From an uncultured Pseudanabaenaceae cyanobacterium (GTDB taxonomy: Bacteria > Cyanobacteriota > Cyanobacteriia > PCC-9006 > JAAUQQ01): 32,609 bases of DNA. Both the position numbers and the translations under genes were made by a program. Below the pieces are notes generated by a model. It did no database searches and had not been told where the DNA came from. It worked only from the letters and a program-made list of their open reading frames with translations. Where the stretch lies: positions 1 through 32,609 of the forward strand of contig CALIGI010000196.1 in NCBI GenBank assembly GCA_938021205.1. Reading direction: 5' to 3'. Positions 8,042 to 17,239 of the stretch are shown in pieces. Numbering within the stretch: position 1 is the stretch's first letter; every line of letters starts with the position of its first letter.

Positions 8042-8857
8042 TTAAGTCTGAGCGCGATCTCGACGCTTACTAATCCCGTACAAACATAGGGCAATCACCA
8101 GGCTTGCAGGCAAGCTCAGAATTGAAAAGACAATCCACATCGCCCGAAAATCAGCTCCTTCCATACCCGCAATGTCGTAAAAGATTTGGTTCATTTCGAC
8201 CTGTTCTAGTGGGTCGCTCAGGCTATCCTGGCGAAAAATGATTTCGTAATAGGGGTAGTGGTCATTTTCGATTTGCCCCGCATTAATGGCGAAGAAGAGG
8301 TGACGTTCCCCATTGGCCATGGCTTCGATAATCAAGCCTGATTCCCAGAGAACGGCTTCTGCATAATCACCGTCAACAGTCAGCAAGAGGCCGGTCTGGC
8401 GGAGCTGTTGCTCGGCTTGGAGAAGCTGAGCTGGGGTGAGGCTAGGCTTTACTGCGGAGAGGCTGCCTTGTTCAACGAGCTGAACGAGAACGCGGCTGGG
8501 GTGGCAGTATTCAGTGTTGCATTTGGTTGAGCCGAGGTAGCCGCTGTTGCCTAGGGGCTGGAGGTAGTTGCGATTGCGCAACAGCTCGGGCGTAAGCTGA
8601 TAAGCGAGTGGGCTACCCTTGGATGTCTCGTCTTCGGGCTGGGCCTCAAAGGGGGTGATAGTTAGGATTTCGTCAAATTCGCTGACAGCTTTAGGCAAGG
8701 CTGGAGCGGTGAAGGGATAACCCCAGTAGGTGTTGGAATGCAAGATGGATAGGCCACCGCTGAGGGCAGTTAGGGCTGCGAAGGCGAGGCCCCAGGTTTT
8801 TGGGAAGCTTAGGGGTGATTTTGAAATTTGCTGTGGCTTAGGGGTGGCTGAAGTCAT
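8042..8857 (-). CDS. Hypothetical two-TM envelope protein
   Basis: This 271-residue protein is not recognised. One TM helix is near the N-terminus (about residues 22-42) and one near the C-terminus (about 238-262), followed by a basic KRRDR tail. The central 190 residues are then probably on the far side of the membrane. That part holds a Cys pair in STKCNTEYCHPSR, which could form a disulfide or bind metal or haem (a CxxxxC spacing, not a CxxCH haem site). The ATG at 8857 begins MTSATPKPQQISKS. It converges with the upstream plus-strand membrane gene. Confidence 0.7.
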   Translation of the reverse strand: MTSATPKPQQISKSPLSFPKTWGLAFAALTALSGGLSILHSNTYWGYPFTAPALPKAVSEFDEILTITPFEAQPEDETSKGSPLAYQLTPELLRNRNYLQPLGNSGYLGSTKCNTEYCHPSRVLVQLVEQGSLSAVKPSLTPAQLLQAEQQLRQTGLLLTVDGDYAEAVLWESGLIIEAMANGERHLFFAINAGQIENDHYPYYEIIFRQDSLSDPLEQVEMNQIFYDIAGMEGADFRAMWIVFSILSLPASLVIALCLYGISKRRDRAQT

Positions 8858-8933
8858 TGAATGGCATTAAGGCTACCGATAATCACAATGGGAAGAGCGG
8901 TCAATCCTGAAAAACCATAGAAATATACTGTTC

Positions 8934-8973
8934 TCTCATGTTCTGCAAAGCATTCTCTGCGCAGAACATGAGA
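8934..8973. repeat. Perfect 13-bp inverted repeat (hairpin)
   Basis: The arms TCTCATGTTCTGC (8934-8946) and GCAGAACATGAGA (8961-8973) match perfectly around a 14-nt loop. No T-run follows on either strand. It lies about 77 bp upstream of the minus-strand gene, so it may be an operator or a leader hairpin. Confidence 0.65.
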
Positions 8974-9020
8974 CTCTCCCGAGGGATATCTTATTCAATA
9001 GTCCTCTTGCATAAATCCTG

Positions 9021-9115
9021 GCCCTCTCCCTAAATCCCCCTCCCAAGCGTGGGAGAGGGACTTTGAGGCTCCCTTTCCCCCAAACTTGGGGGTAAGGGGC
9101 TGGGGGATGGGGGCG
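9021..9115. repeat. Palindromic C/G-rich spacer repeat
   Basis: Two stacked hairpins are visible: ctccca/tgggag at 9040-9055 and cccccaa/ttggggg at 9077-9092. They sit within a longer run of the type 'ccctctccctaaatcccc...ggggctgggggatgggggc'. This pattern is familiar from spacers in many cyanobacterial genomes. Function is unknown. Confidence 0.7.
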
Positions 9116-9179
9116 GTTTGAGTATTCGTGCAAGAAGCCTAATACCGGCACGGAGCTCAGCCATTGTCAGAAAAGCACT

Positions 9180-9407
9180 CTATGCTCCGGCGAGGGAGTC
9201 GAGCAGTTCGGGCCAGGATTGTTGACGGTGAGCGGGGCTAGATTGGAGTGACTCGCTCTGGGATGGCTTGGTAGAATCTCTGGGCCAGAAGCTGCTCAAG
9301 CTTTTGATTAATCGTTCGATGATGCGTAGCTTGTCGCTAGGTGGTAGTTGCAGCAGTTGTTGTTCTAGCCAGGCTGAGTCCTGGAAGCGAGGGCGGTGCC
9401 CAACCGC
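9180..9407 (-). pseudogene. Start-less 75-codon coding-like fragment
   Basis: Directly after the DUF928 stop codon, on the same strand, a frame stays open for 75 codons to a TAG at 9182-9180. It opens right after a TGA (9410-9408) and has no ATG, GTG or TTG near its beginning. An ATG one base off-frame (9411-9409) would need a frameshift. The product looks protein-like: WLEQQLLQLPPSDKLRIIER, then SWPELLDSLAGA. The 'LPPSDKLRIIERLI' style resembles short antitoxin-like cyanobacterial proteins, but I cannot name it. It is probably a remnant or a frameshifted small gene. Confidence 0.4.
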
Positions 9408-9415
9408 TCATGGCG

Positions 9416-10318
9416 TTAGAAAAGCTCCAACTTGGGGACGTCCACGATCGCTAAAGGACTCACCACAGTATTCGTTTCAGCGGCAATAACCTTCAGTTCA
9501 CTATCTGCCTCTAGCAATGTCTGCCAGCGCAGTTGAGCTTGCTGCCGAATGGCAGGACTAGAACCTTCTTGGCGTAAATGATTGAGCTGAACCATTGCGT
9601 CGTGCCAGAGACCCATCTCAACGGACTGTTCAATCTGGAAGAAGGGGTCCAAGGCATTCAACCCTGTATTAGAGGACAGGCCTTGGGAGACCTGGGCAAA
9701 CCGCGAGTCAAGCGCCACTGGATTAAGCCGACCTTCAACGACTATCTCCTTAGAGCGATCGCTCGCATCACAAACCAAGGAGAAATAGACGTAATAATCT
9801 TTGCCCTTCGTCAAGCTAGGTGCATCTTCTAGCTCTGACATATCCACGGTCACTAAACCTGACTGTTCTGAAAGCTTCAGTATCTTGCGGTAAACTTCTG
9901 GGCCATTCCCCTTAGCGCCCTCACGCAAGGCAAACTCCACATCCCGCTCGTACTGCGACTCATTCACCCAAAACATCAAACTGGGCTTCTCGGAGGTCGT
10001 CACAGTGACATTGTCAGCAGGAGAGATCATGGCTAGCGACTGGGGACCCGTCGCACAAACATTTTGAACTCGACTCCCAGTCACATCGCCATTTCCCACC
10101 CGACTGCCGCCGCCAAAACGACGGCTGGGAGCACCTCGCCTCCCAGACAGATCCACCTGGTTGAGGCCATTACGGCTTGGTGTTGGCTTAACATTCCGAT
10201 TGGTCTTAGCGGTCTCGGCAACCGCTGCTGCCCCTCCCAACATTAGAGGTACGAACAAAGCAATGGAGGCAGCCCAGAGCAAGGGACGAGAAGATTGAAA
10301 CAGTCGTGAGATGGCCAT
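9416..10318 (-). CDS. Secreted DUF928 family protein, copy 2
   Basis: This 300-residue protein is a paralogue of the gene at 3591-4346. A signal peptide (SRPLLWAASIALFVPLMLGG, with AVAET after) opens it. A low-complexity Arg/Gly region (GRRGAPSRRFGGGSRVGNGD) precedes the DUF928 core, which has NVCATGPQSLAMISPADN, PSLMFWVNESQYERDVEFAL, DYYVYFSLVCDASDRSKEIV and the helical VEMGLWHDAMVQLNHLRQEG end. It is 49 residues longer than copy 1, mostly in the linker and the C-terminal tail. Function is unknown; export to periplasm or surface is expected. It is divergent from the kinase gene across about 660 bp, and its leader contains a nested stem (10342-10389). Confidence 0.82.
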   Translation of the reverse strand: MAISRLFQSSRPLLWAASIALFVPLMLGGAAAVAETAKTNRNVKPTPSRNGLNQVDLSGRRGAPSRRFGGGSRVGNGDVTGSRVQNVCATGPQSLAMISPADNVTVTTSEKPSLMFWVNESQYERDVEFALREGAKGNGPEVYRKILKLSEQSGLVTVDMSELEDAPSLTKGKDYYVYFSLVCDASDRSKEIVVEGRLNPVALDSRFAQVSQGLSSNTGLNALDPFFQIEQSVEMGLWHDAMVQLNHLRQEGSSPAIRQQAQLRWQTLLEADSELKVIAAETNTVVSPLAIVDVPKLELF

Positions 10319-10341
10319 GGTGAATTGTGTCTTCTGTAAAA

Positions 10342-10389
10342 TACGCCCACCGAAGGGGAGACAATGGAAGCGAGCCCCGAGGGGGCGTA
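10342..10389 (-). promoter_or_regulatory. Nested stem structure in the DUF928 leader
   Basis: An outer perfect 7-bp stem (tacgccc at 10342-10348, gggcgta at 10383-10389) encloses a smaller cccc-gag-gggg hairpin. It lies 24 bp upstream of the DUF928 start codon on that gene's strand. It could be a 5'-UTR structure or a chance palindrome. It matches no riboswitch class I can recognise. Confidence 0.35.
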
Positions 10390-10979
10390 GATGACGATTG
10401 CTGGAACACCGCTACAGAGACCCAACAAGACTCAGGAATTTCTGACGCTAAATAACGGTGACCGCTTAGGAAGATCTCAACCGATGAGACCAGAGATGAG
10501 GCTCATTCACGGAGATAGAGCTTCTTTGCTGGACTTGCTACCATTCTGAAGGTTTTCTAGGGATGAAAAACCGCAGATACCCTGACCCCTGTAGAACAAG
10601 TTTTGGCCACACGCACTGTTCAAACCGGATAAATACAGACTGGGCCAGATCAGCCTGCGCCAAATGGCTCAATTTTGTATGGAGACACCTCGAATGATGC
10701 CTCCAAAATCACCAGAAAGATGCGGTTACCTCCCGAGTTTCTGGGCTCCTAGACAGCAGAGGCTAGCCCAATCCATTGCCCCATCCATTAGCCCAGTCAA
10801 CCTGCCGGAGAAGCCAAACCATTCCCTAGGCACTTGCCGCTGGTTGATTGCTAGAACTTGCGAACCATTACGGTTTGAGCAGAAGCGATCGCCCTTTCAG
10901 TTCCAACCGCTATAACCAGATCAAGTCTCTGGCCCATTCCTAACGAGCCGGTCCTTGTTTGGCCCATCCCCATTGCTCC
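10390..10979. other. Divergent spacer between DUF928 and kinase genes
   Basis: No convincing gene is seen. A plus-strand frame at 10664-10915 is Pro/Arg-rich without family features or a ribosome-binding site. Promoters for both divergent genes must lie here, but I cannot place -10 or -35 boxes with confidence. Confidence 0.4.
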
Positions 10980-12629
10980 ATGGCTCAGCCCGTCTCCCAA
11001 CCGACAACTCCCCCCAATCATTCGCCGAGGCAGCGGCTGAGCCATGCCCCTATACTCCCCAAAGCCTGGATTTGCGATCGCTATGAAGTCAAGCAAGGCC
11101 TGGGCAGGAGCCCTTCAGCTCAACGCAACCCCAACCATCCCCAAGACCAGAGCCACAGCCCAATCCGAACCTTCCTTGCCTGGGACCACCAACAGAACAT
11201 CAACGTGGTACTCAAGGCGCTTCCTTTCGGACAGCTCCAGGGCTGGAAACCCCTAGAACTATTTGAGCGAGAAGCCCGTGCCCTCTCCCAACTCGACTAT
11301 CCTGCCATCCCCCGCTATCTGGATTACATCGAGCACCGTGAAGCAGAGGAGATGGCCTCCACGTTTTATTTGGTGCAGACCTATGTGGAAGGCTTGTCCC
11401 TGGGGGAGCGGGTGCAGCGAGGCGATCGCTTCACCGAAGCAAGCGTAAAAGCGATCGCCCGTCAGGGGCTCAAAATCCTCGACTATCTCCACAGCCTCAA
11501 CCCAGCCTTGATCCACCGCGACATTAAACCCGACAACATTATTTGCAGTCATGCCTCTGCCCAAACAGGCGAACCACAGATCAATCTGGTAGATTTTGGT
11601 GCAGCCCAAGCCGTCAACAGTAGCGGCAGCACCGTCATCGGCACCTACGGCTACATGGCCCCAGAGCAGTTTCGCGGCCAAGCCACCCCCGCCTCAGACC
11701 TCTACAGCTTTGGGGCAACCTTGTTGAACTTGCTGACTCACCAAGACCCAGTTGCACTACCCACCCAGCGACTCTGCATTGATTTTCGTAGCGTCCTCAA
11801 CCTTAACGACGACTTTGCTCTGTGGCTTGACGGTCTACTAGCCCCCATCGCAGCAGATCGCTTTCGATCTGCCCGGCAAGCCCTAGAGGCTTTAGACAAT
11901 CCGAGATTAATCGCCACCTCTCTAGAGGGCGCTGGCTCAGAAAGGAGCGAAACAGGAGGCGCGATGGAAAGCGTGACGGAAGAGACGGAGGGGATAACAG
12001 AGGGAGTAAAGGAGGGAGGCATCGCCAAGCCAGCCTCCAACGGAATCGCCTTATCTGATTCAACTGAGATCGCAGCCTCTCCAGATAGTTTTGTACACAA
12101 CCTTCGACAACCCAGCAATAGCAACATTTGCCTTCAGCGCCACAGCGGCAGCTATCCCCTGAACCAACCCAGCCTCATCTTAGAAATTCCCCCCATTGGA
12201 CTACAGCGAGAGCTTTGGGCTTTGGGCAGCTTTGCCCTGCTTTGGAACGGTGGCCTGCTCTACTGGCTCATTATGGCCTGGGCCATGGATGCTCCTTGGT
12301 TTTACCCCCTTGCCTCTGCCCCACTCTGGGGATTGGGTTTACTGCTAATGGGACGGCTCGGGCAGTCCTTCTTTGGGCAGGTGCGACTGGTGGTTGATCA
12401 AGATCAATATTGTTTGGAGCAACGACTCGGGCCGCTCCGACGAGCACAACGCGGCCCCCTCAGCGACTGGCAAGGCATTTACCTACGACAGCAATACAGC
12501 CGAGACAGCGAAGCCGTCACCGCGATCGCCATGTCCATCGGCCTAGAGACCGTAGAATTTGGAGTCATGCTCTCTGAAGCAGAAAAACAGTGGTTAGTAA
12601 GCGAACTACAGGATTTTCTCAAGGACTAG
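10980..12629 (+). CDS. Membrane-anchored Hanks-type Ser/Thr protein kinase
   Basis: The protein (about 549 residues) has a kinase domain, a linker and two TM helices (about 412-462). A C-terminal beta-rich segment looks like a small PH-like domain (VRLVVDQDQYCLEQRLGPLR). Catalytic features are present: Lys79 in VVLKAL, HRDIKPDN with Asp181 and Asn186, DFG at 205-207, APE at 227-229. Unusually, the glycine-rich P-loop (normally GxGxxG) is replaced by about 25 residues of Pro/Ser/Asn/Gln-rich sequence between GLG and RTFLAWD. The linker (about 300-400) is Glu/Ser/Ala-rich. The ATG at 10980 is preferred; a TTG at 10959 would add seven residues. Targets are unknown. Confidence 0.88.
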   Translation: MAQPVSQPTTPPNHSPRQRLSHAPILPKAWICDRYEVKQGLGRSPSAQRNPNHPQDQSHSPIRTFLAWDHQQNINVVLKALPFGQLQGWKPLELFEREARALSQLDYPAIPRYLDYIEHREAEEMASTFYLVQTYVEGLSLGERVQRGDRFTEASVKAIARQGLKILDYLHSLNPALIHRDIKPDNIICSHASAQTGEPQINLVDFGAAQAVNSSGSTVIGTYGYMAPEQFRGQATPASDLYSFGATLLNLLTHQDPVALPTQRLCIDFRSVLNLNDDFALWLDGLLAPIAADRFRSARQALEALDNPRLIATSLEGAGSERSETGGAMESVTEETEGITEGVKEGGIAKPASNGIALSDSTEIAASPDSFVHNLRQPSNSNICLQRHSGSYPLNQPSLILEIPPIGLQRELWALGSFALLWNGGLLYWLIMAWAMDAPWFYPLASAPLWGLGLLLMGRLGQSFFGQVRLVVDQDQYCLEQRLGPLRRAQRGPLSDWQGIYLRQQYSRDSEAVTAIAMSIGLETVEFGVMLSEAEKQWLVSELQDFLKD

Positions 12630-12659
12630 ACTAGCAACTCCCCTCGTCGACAGCTCCTC

Positions 12660-13529
12660 CTAACGCTCCAGCAACGGCAACACCAACGTCACAAAATAGA
12701 ACACCAACGGAGCCGTAAAGATATAGCCATCCATCCGATCCAAAATTCCACCATGACCTGGAATGATTGTCCCTGAATCCTTCACCCCCGCATCCCGCTT
12801 CATGATCGACTCAGTCAAATCCCCCAACAAGCTGATAATTCCAATAAACAGACCCAACACCCCGCCACTCAGAGGCGCATAGGGCCACTGCAAAACGATA
12901 GAACTCAAAGCTCCCGTCAAACCACTGGCCCCAAAACCACCTAAAGCGCCCTCCACCGTCTTCTTAGGGCTAATGTCTGACAATGGCGTTTTACCAATCT
13001 GTTTGCCAAAAATGTAAGCCGCGATATCCGCTGCGCAAACACAACCGATCGCCAGCAACACACAATTCAACCCCACCGGCAACCCACGCCAGCCCGGCCA
13101 ATCCCCTGGGAAATACCCACCACCCCAGAGATTAGCAACATCCCCCCCCGGCAAGGCTCGCAGCCGGACCCAATAGCTGGGCAAGAAGCCACAGTAAAAC
13201 AGTCCTAAAATCGAGCTGGAAATATCAGAAATGGAAGCCAGCCTGGGACGGAAAAGTAGATAAAAGCAGGTGAATGTTCCAGCGATCGCTAAAATCGCCT
13301 CCGTCAACTCCGGCTTCGCCTGGGCCGAAATAATTAATGCCTGACTGACAATCATCGTCGTCTTCGCCGCAGGCTTGCTCTTCGTCGCCTTGACCATCTG
13401 AAAATACTCAGACTGAGCCAGATAGACTAAAACGCAGACGGCTATGGTGAAATACCAGCCCCCAAGGATACCAACGCCAATGCCGAGAATGGCAACTACA
13501 ATTCCGCTGAGAATTCTCAACCAGGGCAT
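12660..13529 (-). CDS. cdsA: Phosphatidate cytidylyltransferase
   Basis: CdsA makes CDP-diacylglycerol from phosphatidate and CTP in the membrane. This is the branch point for phosphatidylglycerol, the main cyanobacterial phospholipid. The 289-residue protein is strongly hydrophobic with about seven or eight membrane segments. It ends with the full family signature at residues 241-267: SIMKRDAGVKDSG, then IPGHGGILDRMD, which includes the metal-binding Asp residues. Length is normal for the family. It is downstream of the decarboxylase gene on the same strand (about 195 bp apart). It converges on the kinase gene with only 30 bp between stops. Confidence 0.96.
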   Translation of the reverse strand: MPWLRILSGIVVAILGIGVGILGGWYFTIAVCVLVYLAQSEYFQMVKATKSKPAAKTTMIVSQALIISAQAKPELTEAILAIAGTFTCFYLLFRPRLASISDISSSILGLFYCGFLPSYWVRLRALPGGDVANLWGGGYFPGDWPGWRGLPVGLNCVLLAIGCVCAADIAAYIFGKQIGKTPLSDISPKKTVEGALGGFGASGLTGALSSIVLQWPYAPLSGGVLGLFIGIISLLGDLTESIMKRDAGVKDSGTIIPGHGGILDRMDGYIFTAPLVFYFVTLVLPLLER

Positions 13530-13724
13530 GACGTCATCGGGGGGAAGTGATTATAGACAGCGCTTGACGAGAAAAGCACTCCAAGAGCACTCTCGCACAA
13601 TTTCTCTGGTGTACCCGCAAAAGTTCTTAATCTTTGATGTCTCCAGCCAGAATCCAGACAGCCCAGTTAGAGGCTAGGGCAGGCGACTTGAGTTTCTGGA
13701 TATTAGCGCCTCTCAACTAGAGTC

Positions 13725-15176
13725 TTAGCCCAGCACCCGCAATGTCGCTAACGTCTCATCGGCACAACCACTAATCACGCCGCCCTGGGCCTGAACCTGC
13801 CGCAAATGGGCCACTGCCTCCCGTGTCACCTGCTCCCCAGGTAGGAGCACTGGGATCCCTGGAGGATAGGGGCACAGCGTTTCTGCACTAACTCGCCCGA
13901 TCGCCCGGTCCAACTCCACGACAAGCTGCTTTGCATAGAAAGCCTCTCGAGGTGTGCAGACAACCTCAGGCATCAACCCAACAAAACGGGGCAATTTAAC
14001 CAGGGAAGACTGGGGTCTCGCCTTTGCTTCACGCGATAACATGGCAAAGCCTTCCATCAAACGGTCAATATCGATTTGTCGATTGCCCAAGCTAATAATG
14101 AACGTCAGGCTGCGTAGGCTGGGCAACTCCGCCACAACGCCATGGTCATTGCACAATCGCTCATCGGCCTCAAAACCACTCATGCCTAGCGCACTGACAT
14201 CAACGGTCAAGCGTGTCGGGTCCAGATGGGTAAAGCCTGGTAAGTCTTCCGGCAAGTCCAAAACGCACAGGTCCGACAAGCTGCTCAGTCGTTGTCGAGC
14301 ATCATGGGACAAAGCCAGGGTTTGAGCCATCAGAGCTTCGCCTTGGGTCGCCATTTGCCGTCGTGCCACGTCCAGGGAGGCCAGCAGTAAATAGTTGGGG
14401 CTGGTGGATTGGACCAGGGCGAGGGCTTGACTGAGGCGATCGCGATCCACCCGTTCTCCCCTGACATGTACCATCGCCGCCTGGGTCAGGGCTGACAAAA
14501 CCTTATGGGTCGATTGCACCGCCAGATCGGCTCCGAGGCTGAGAGCACGAGGGGGTAAATCCGAGTGAAAGCCAAAATGGGGACCATGGGCTTCATCCAC
14601 TAAGAGGGGAATATTGTGTTGGTGACAGAGATGGGCGATCGCCATCGTTTCCCCACAAATCCCTTCATAGCTAGGAGCCACCAGCATCACCGCACGAATA
14701 TCAGCCTGGGCCTTTAACGCCTGAGCCACCGCCGCCACGGTCAACCCACCCACCAGACCAGAATACGAGTCATAGGCGGGTGCCACAAAAACCGGCCTGG
14801 CTCCGCTGAGTATCAGCCCCGACACCACGGAGCGATGCACTGTGCGCGGCAGCAAAATGGCATCACCCGGGCCACAGGTTGCCAAAATCGCGGCCAGAAT
14901 CCCCGCTGTGGAGCCATTGGCCAGAAACCAAGTCTGCTCCGCCCCAAAAGCTTGGGCTGCAAGTGCCTGGGCCTCTGAGATGACACCACTGGGAGCAAAG
15001 AGATTATCCAGCTCCGGTAGCTCTGGCAGATCGGCCCGCAACATGGCCTCCCCCCAAGCCTCACGCAGCATAGGGTCTCCCCCTTGGCCTGCTTTATGTC
15101 CCGGCGTGTGGAAGGGAGCCGTAGAGCGCTGGGCACAATGCTGGAGCTGCTCAAATAGAGGCGCTGCTTGTTGCAT
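13725..15176 (-). CDS. PLP-dependent Orn/Lys/Arg decarboxylase family protein
   Basis: This is a fold-type I PLP enzyme of the Orn/Lys/Arg decarboxylase group, about 483 residues from the ATG at 15176. The TTG at 15230 adds 18 non-conserved-looking residues. Family marks are PFHTPGHKAGQG at the N-terminus, ANGSTAGILAA, LLVDEAHGPHFGFH (cofactor Asp194) and STHKVLSAL with the Schiff-base Lys225. The C-terminal domain has PYPPGIPVLLPGE. The substrate cannot be told; arginine or lysine decarboxylation feeding polyamines is the family expectation. Bacillus YaaO/SpeA-type proteins are of similar length. Its neighbour cdsA shows no obvious pathway link. Confidence 0.9.
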   Translation of the reverse strand: MQQAAPLFEQLQHCAQRSTAPFHTPGHKAGQGGDPMLREAWGEAMLRADLPELPELDNLFAPSGVISEAQALAAQAFGAEQTWFLANGSTAGILAAILATCGPGDAILLPRTVHRSVVSGLILSGARPVFVAPAYDSYSGLVGGLTVAAVAQALKAQADIRAVMLVAPSYEGICGETMAIAHLCHQHNIPLLVDEAHGPHFGFHSDLPPRALSLGADLAVQSTHKVLSALTQAAMVHVRGERVDRDRLSQALALVQSTSPNYLLLASLDVARRQMATQGEALMAQTLALSHDARQRLSSLSDLCVLDLPEDLPGFTHLDPTRLTVDVSALGMSGFEADERLCNDHGVVAELPSLRSLTFIISLGNRQIDIDRLMEGFAMLSREAKARPQSSLVKLPRFVGLMPEVVCTPREAFYAKQLVVELDRAIGRVSAETLCPYPPGIPVLLPGEQVTREAVAHLRQVQAQGGVISGCADETLATLRVLG

Positions 15177-15372
15177 CAGAGATGGACTAGAAACAACAGG
15201 ATCCAATGACCAGTTTGTAGAGATTCCCAAGAAAGTCCTAATGTTTCAATGTAGTTTCCTGCAATATGATTAAGGATAGTTAAGATCACGGATAAGGCTA
15301 GACAGCGGAAAATGCTCCAGCTCTCGCCCAATAGGGAATACCCTACCTAATGGATAACGGCTGATATTCGCG

Positions 15373-17124
15373 ATGACCAGAGGTGAAACCCAAAACTTGA
15401 TGGCCCAAAACTCCCTCGACCCCGAGCAGCTGCGGTATTACGATTCTGCGGCGATCGCTCGTTACTACCGCCCTCGCATCTGGAAGCCCCTTTCCCGAGC
15501 CCTATGGGTGTTTTGGAGTTTCATTGGGTTAGTTTGGGGACTACTATTTGACCGTGTGCTGGGGCTAGAAGAGCGCAACCAGTTCAAACGGGCAAATCAC
15601 CTACGCAAAGTTTTGACCCGCCTCGGCCCCACCTTTATAAAGGTGGGGCAGGCGCTGTCCACTCGCCCAGACTTGATCAAGCCAGACTTCCTCAGCGAGC
15701 TGATCAAGCTCCAGGATCAACTGCCGCCTTTTTCCAGCGACCTTGCCTTCGACATCATTGAGCGAGAGCTGGGCATGCACCTCGGCGATGCCTACCGCGA
15801 GATTTCACCCCAGCCCGTCGCGGCAGCCAGCCTAGGCCAAGTTTATAAGGCGACCACCCACAAAGGCGAAACCGTTGCCGTCAAGGTACAGCGCCCCAAC
15901 CTCGTCCCAACTCTCACCCTGGATCTGTACTTGATTCGCTGGGCAGCGGGCTGGTTGGCCCCTTGGCTGCCCCTGAATCTGGGCCATGACCTCCAGCTCA
16001 TCGTCGATGAGTTTGGCACCAAGTTATTTGAAGAAATTGATTACGTTAACGAAGGCCGCAACGCAGAGCGTTTTGCCACGAACTTCGCGAACTATGACTA
16101 CGTCAAAGTTCCCCAGATTTACTGGCGCTACACCACACCGCGACTGTTGACCCTAGAGTGGATTGATGGCTGCAAGCTCACCACCTCTGAGTTGAAATGT
16201 TCCGGGCTAGATGCCGATGCAACCGTTCGCATTGGTGTCGTGTCGGGCCTTCAGCAACTGCTGGAATTTGGCTTTTTCCATGCCGACCCCCACCCCGGAA
16301 ACCTCTTTGCCCTCCCCGCAATGCCCGATTCGGGTGAAACCGCCCGGATGGCTTTCATCGATTTCGGCATGATGGATCAGCTAGAGGAATTTACGAAGGA
16401 AACCCTGGTCGATGCTGTGGTGCATTTGATCAACCAGGATTACTCCATGCTGACAGCAGACTTCGTCAAGCTGGGCTTCCTCGCAGAAGGCACGGATATT
16501 CGTCCAATCATCCCGGCGATCGAGGACGTGCTGGGGGACATTATGGGCGAGAGTGTGCGGGACTTTAACTTTAAGACGATCACCGATCGCTTCTCGGAGT
16601 TGATGTATGAATATCCCTTCCGCGTTCCCGCCAAGTTTGCCCTCATTATTCGCTCCCTGGTGACCCAAGAAGGCTTAGCCCTGAGCGTCAACCCTGACTT
16701 CAAGATTGTCGATGTGGCCTATCCCTATGTGGCCAAGCGCTTGCTGGAGGGCGAGTCTCCGGCCTTGCGTCGTCGCTTGCTGGAAGTGCTATTCAAAGAT
16801 GGAACTTTCCGCTGGGACCGTTTGGAAAACCTAATTATGATTGCCCGCGCTGATGGCAACTTTGATTTGTTGCCTACCGCTCAGATGGGCTTGCAGTTCT
16901 TGATGTCCGATGAAGGCAGCTATATTCGTCGCCAACTGCTGTTGGCTCTAGTGGAAGACGATCGCCTACACACCGCAGAGGTTCAGCGGCTGTGGGAGTT
17001 GGTGAAGGGTGAGTTTGAGCCAACGAAGCTGTGGGGGACTGCCTGGGATACAGCGGTGACTGCGATTTCTGATTTCTCGCGAGAGCGGGTGGCCAGTTTG
17101 TTGCCTAGCCTGGAAGCAAGCTAG
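15373..17124 (+). CDS. ABC1/AarF/UbiB-family atypical kinase
   Basis: UbiB/ABC1 proteins are atypical kinases or ATPases linked to quinone metabolism. In cyanobacteria and plastids they are linked to plastoquinone and tocopherol. The 583-residue protein has the KxGQ motif (Lys90-Gln93, in TFIKVGQALSTRPDL) and the Ala-rich AAASLGQVYKA nucleotide loop that replaces a Gly loop. It also has VAVKVQRP, EIDYVNEG, the HADPHPGN catalytic loop (303-310, Asp305 and Asn310) and IDFGM with Asp330. The C-terminal helices may contact the membrane. An ATG at 15400 is an alternative start. The gene is divergent from the decarboxylase gene with about 200 bp between. Confidence 0.94.
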   Translation: MTRGETQNLMAQNSLDPEQLRYYDSAAIARYYRPRIWKPLSRALWVFWSFIGLVWGLLFDRVLGLEERNQFKRANHLRKVLTRLGPTFIKVGQALSTRPDLIKPDFLSELIKLQDQLPPFSSDLAFDIIERELGMHLGDAYREISPQPVAAASLGQVYKATTHKGETVAVKVQRPNLVPTLTLDLYLIRWAAGWLAPWLPLNLGHDLQLIVDEFGTKLFEEIDYVNEGRNAERFATNFANYDYVKVPQIYWRYTTPRLLTLEWIDGCKLTTSELKCSGLDADATVRIGVVSGLQQLLEFGFFHADPHPGNLFALPAMPDSGETARMAFIDFGMMDQLEEFTKETLVDAVVHLINQDYSMLTADFVKLGFLAEGTDIRPIIPAIEDVLGDIMGESVRDFNFKTITDRFSELMYEYPFRVPAKFALIIRSLVTQEGLALSVNPDFKIVDVAYPYVAKRLLEGESPALRRRLLEVLFKDGTFRWDRLENLIMIARADGNFDLLPTAQMGLQFLMSDEGSYIRRQLLLALVEDDRLHTAEVQRLWELVKGEFEPTKLWGTAWDTAVTAISDFSRERVASLLPSLEAS

Positions 17125-17239
17125 GGGAAGTTTTAGGTTTCTCTGTTTCTCAAGGCTCTGAACTCAGTAAGGGGGTGGCGCGATCGCCTCCCATGCTGAA
17201 TCATTAAGAAATGTACGCTGCCCTTTATTATTGAACCCC

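Larger units (their letters stand above)
8858..9179. other. Repeat-rich spacer
   Basis: No gene is seen. It holds the perfect 13-bp inverted repeat at 8934-8973 and a C/G-rich palindromic repeat at about 9021-9115. The first 70 bp or so are A/T-richer and probably carry the promoter of the minus-strand gene that starts at 8857. Confidence 0.55.

Noticed and set aside
9268..9489. 73-codon plus-strand frame overlapping the DUF928 3' end
   Set aside because: It overlaps a well-supported gene on the other strand and the opposite frame of the remnant; low-complexity Ser/Arg content.
10664..10915. 83-codon plus-strand frame in the DUF928-kinase spacer
   Set aside because: No ribosome-binding site, Pro/Arg/Ser-rich composition with no domain features, and it lies in divergent promoter DNA.
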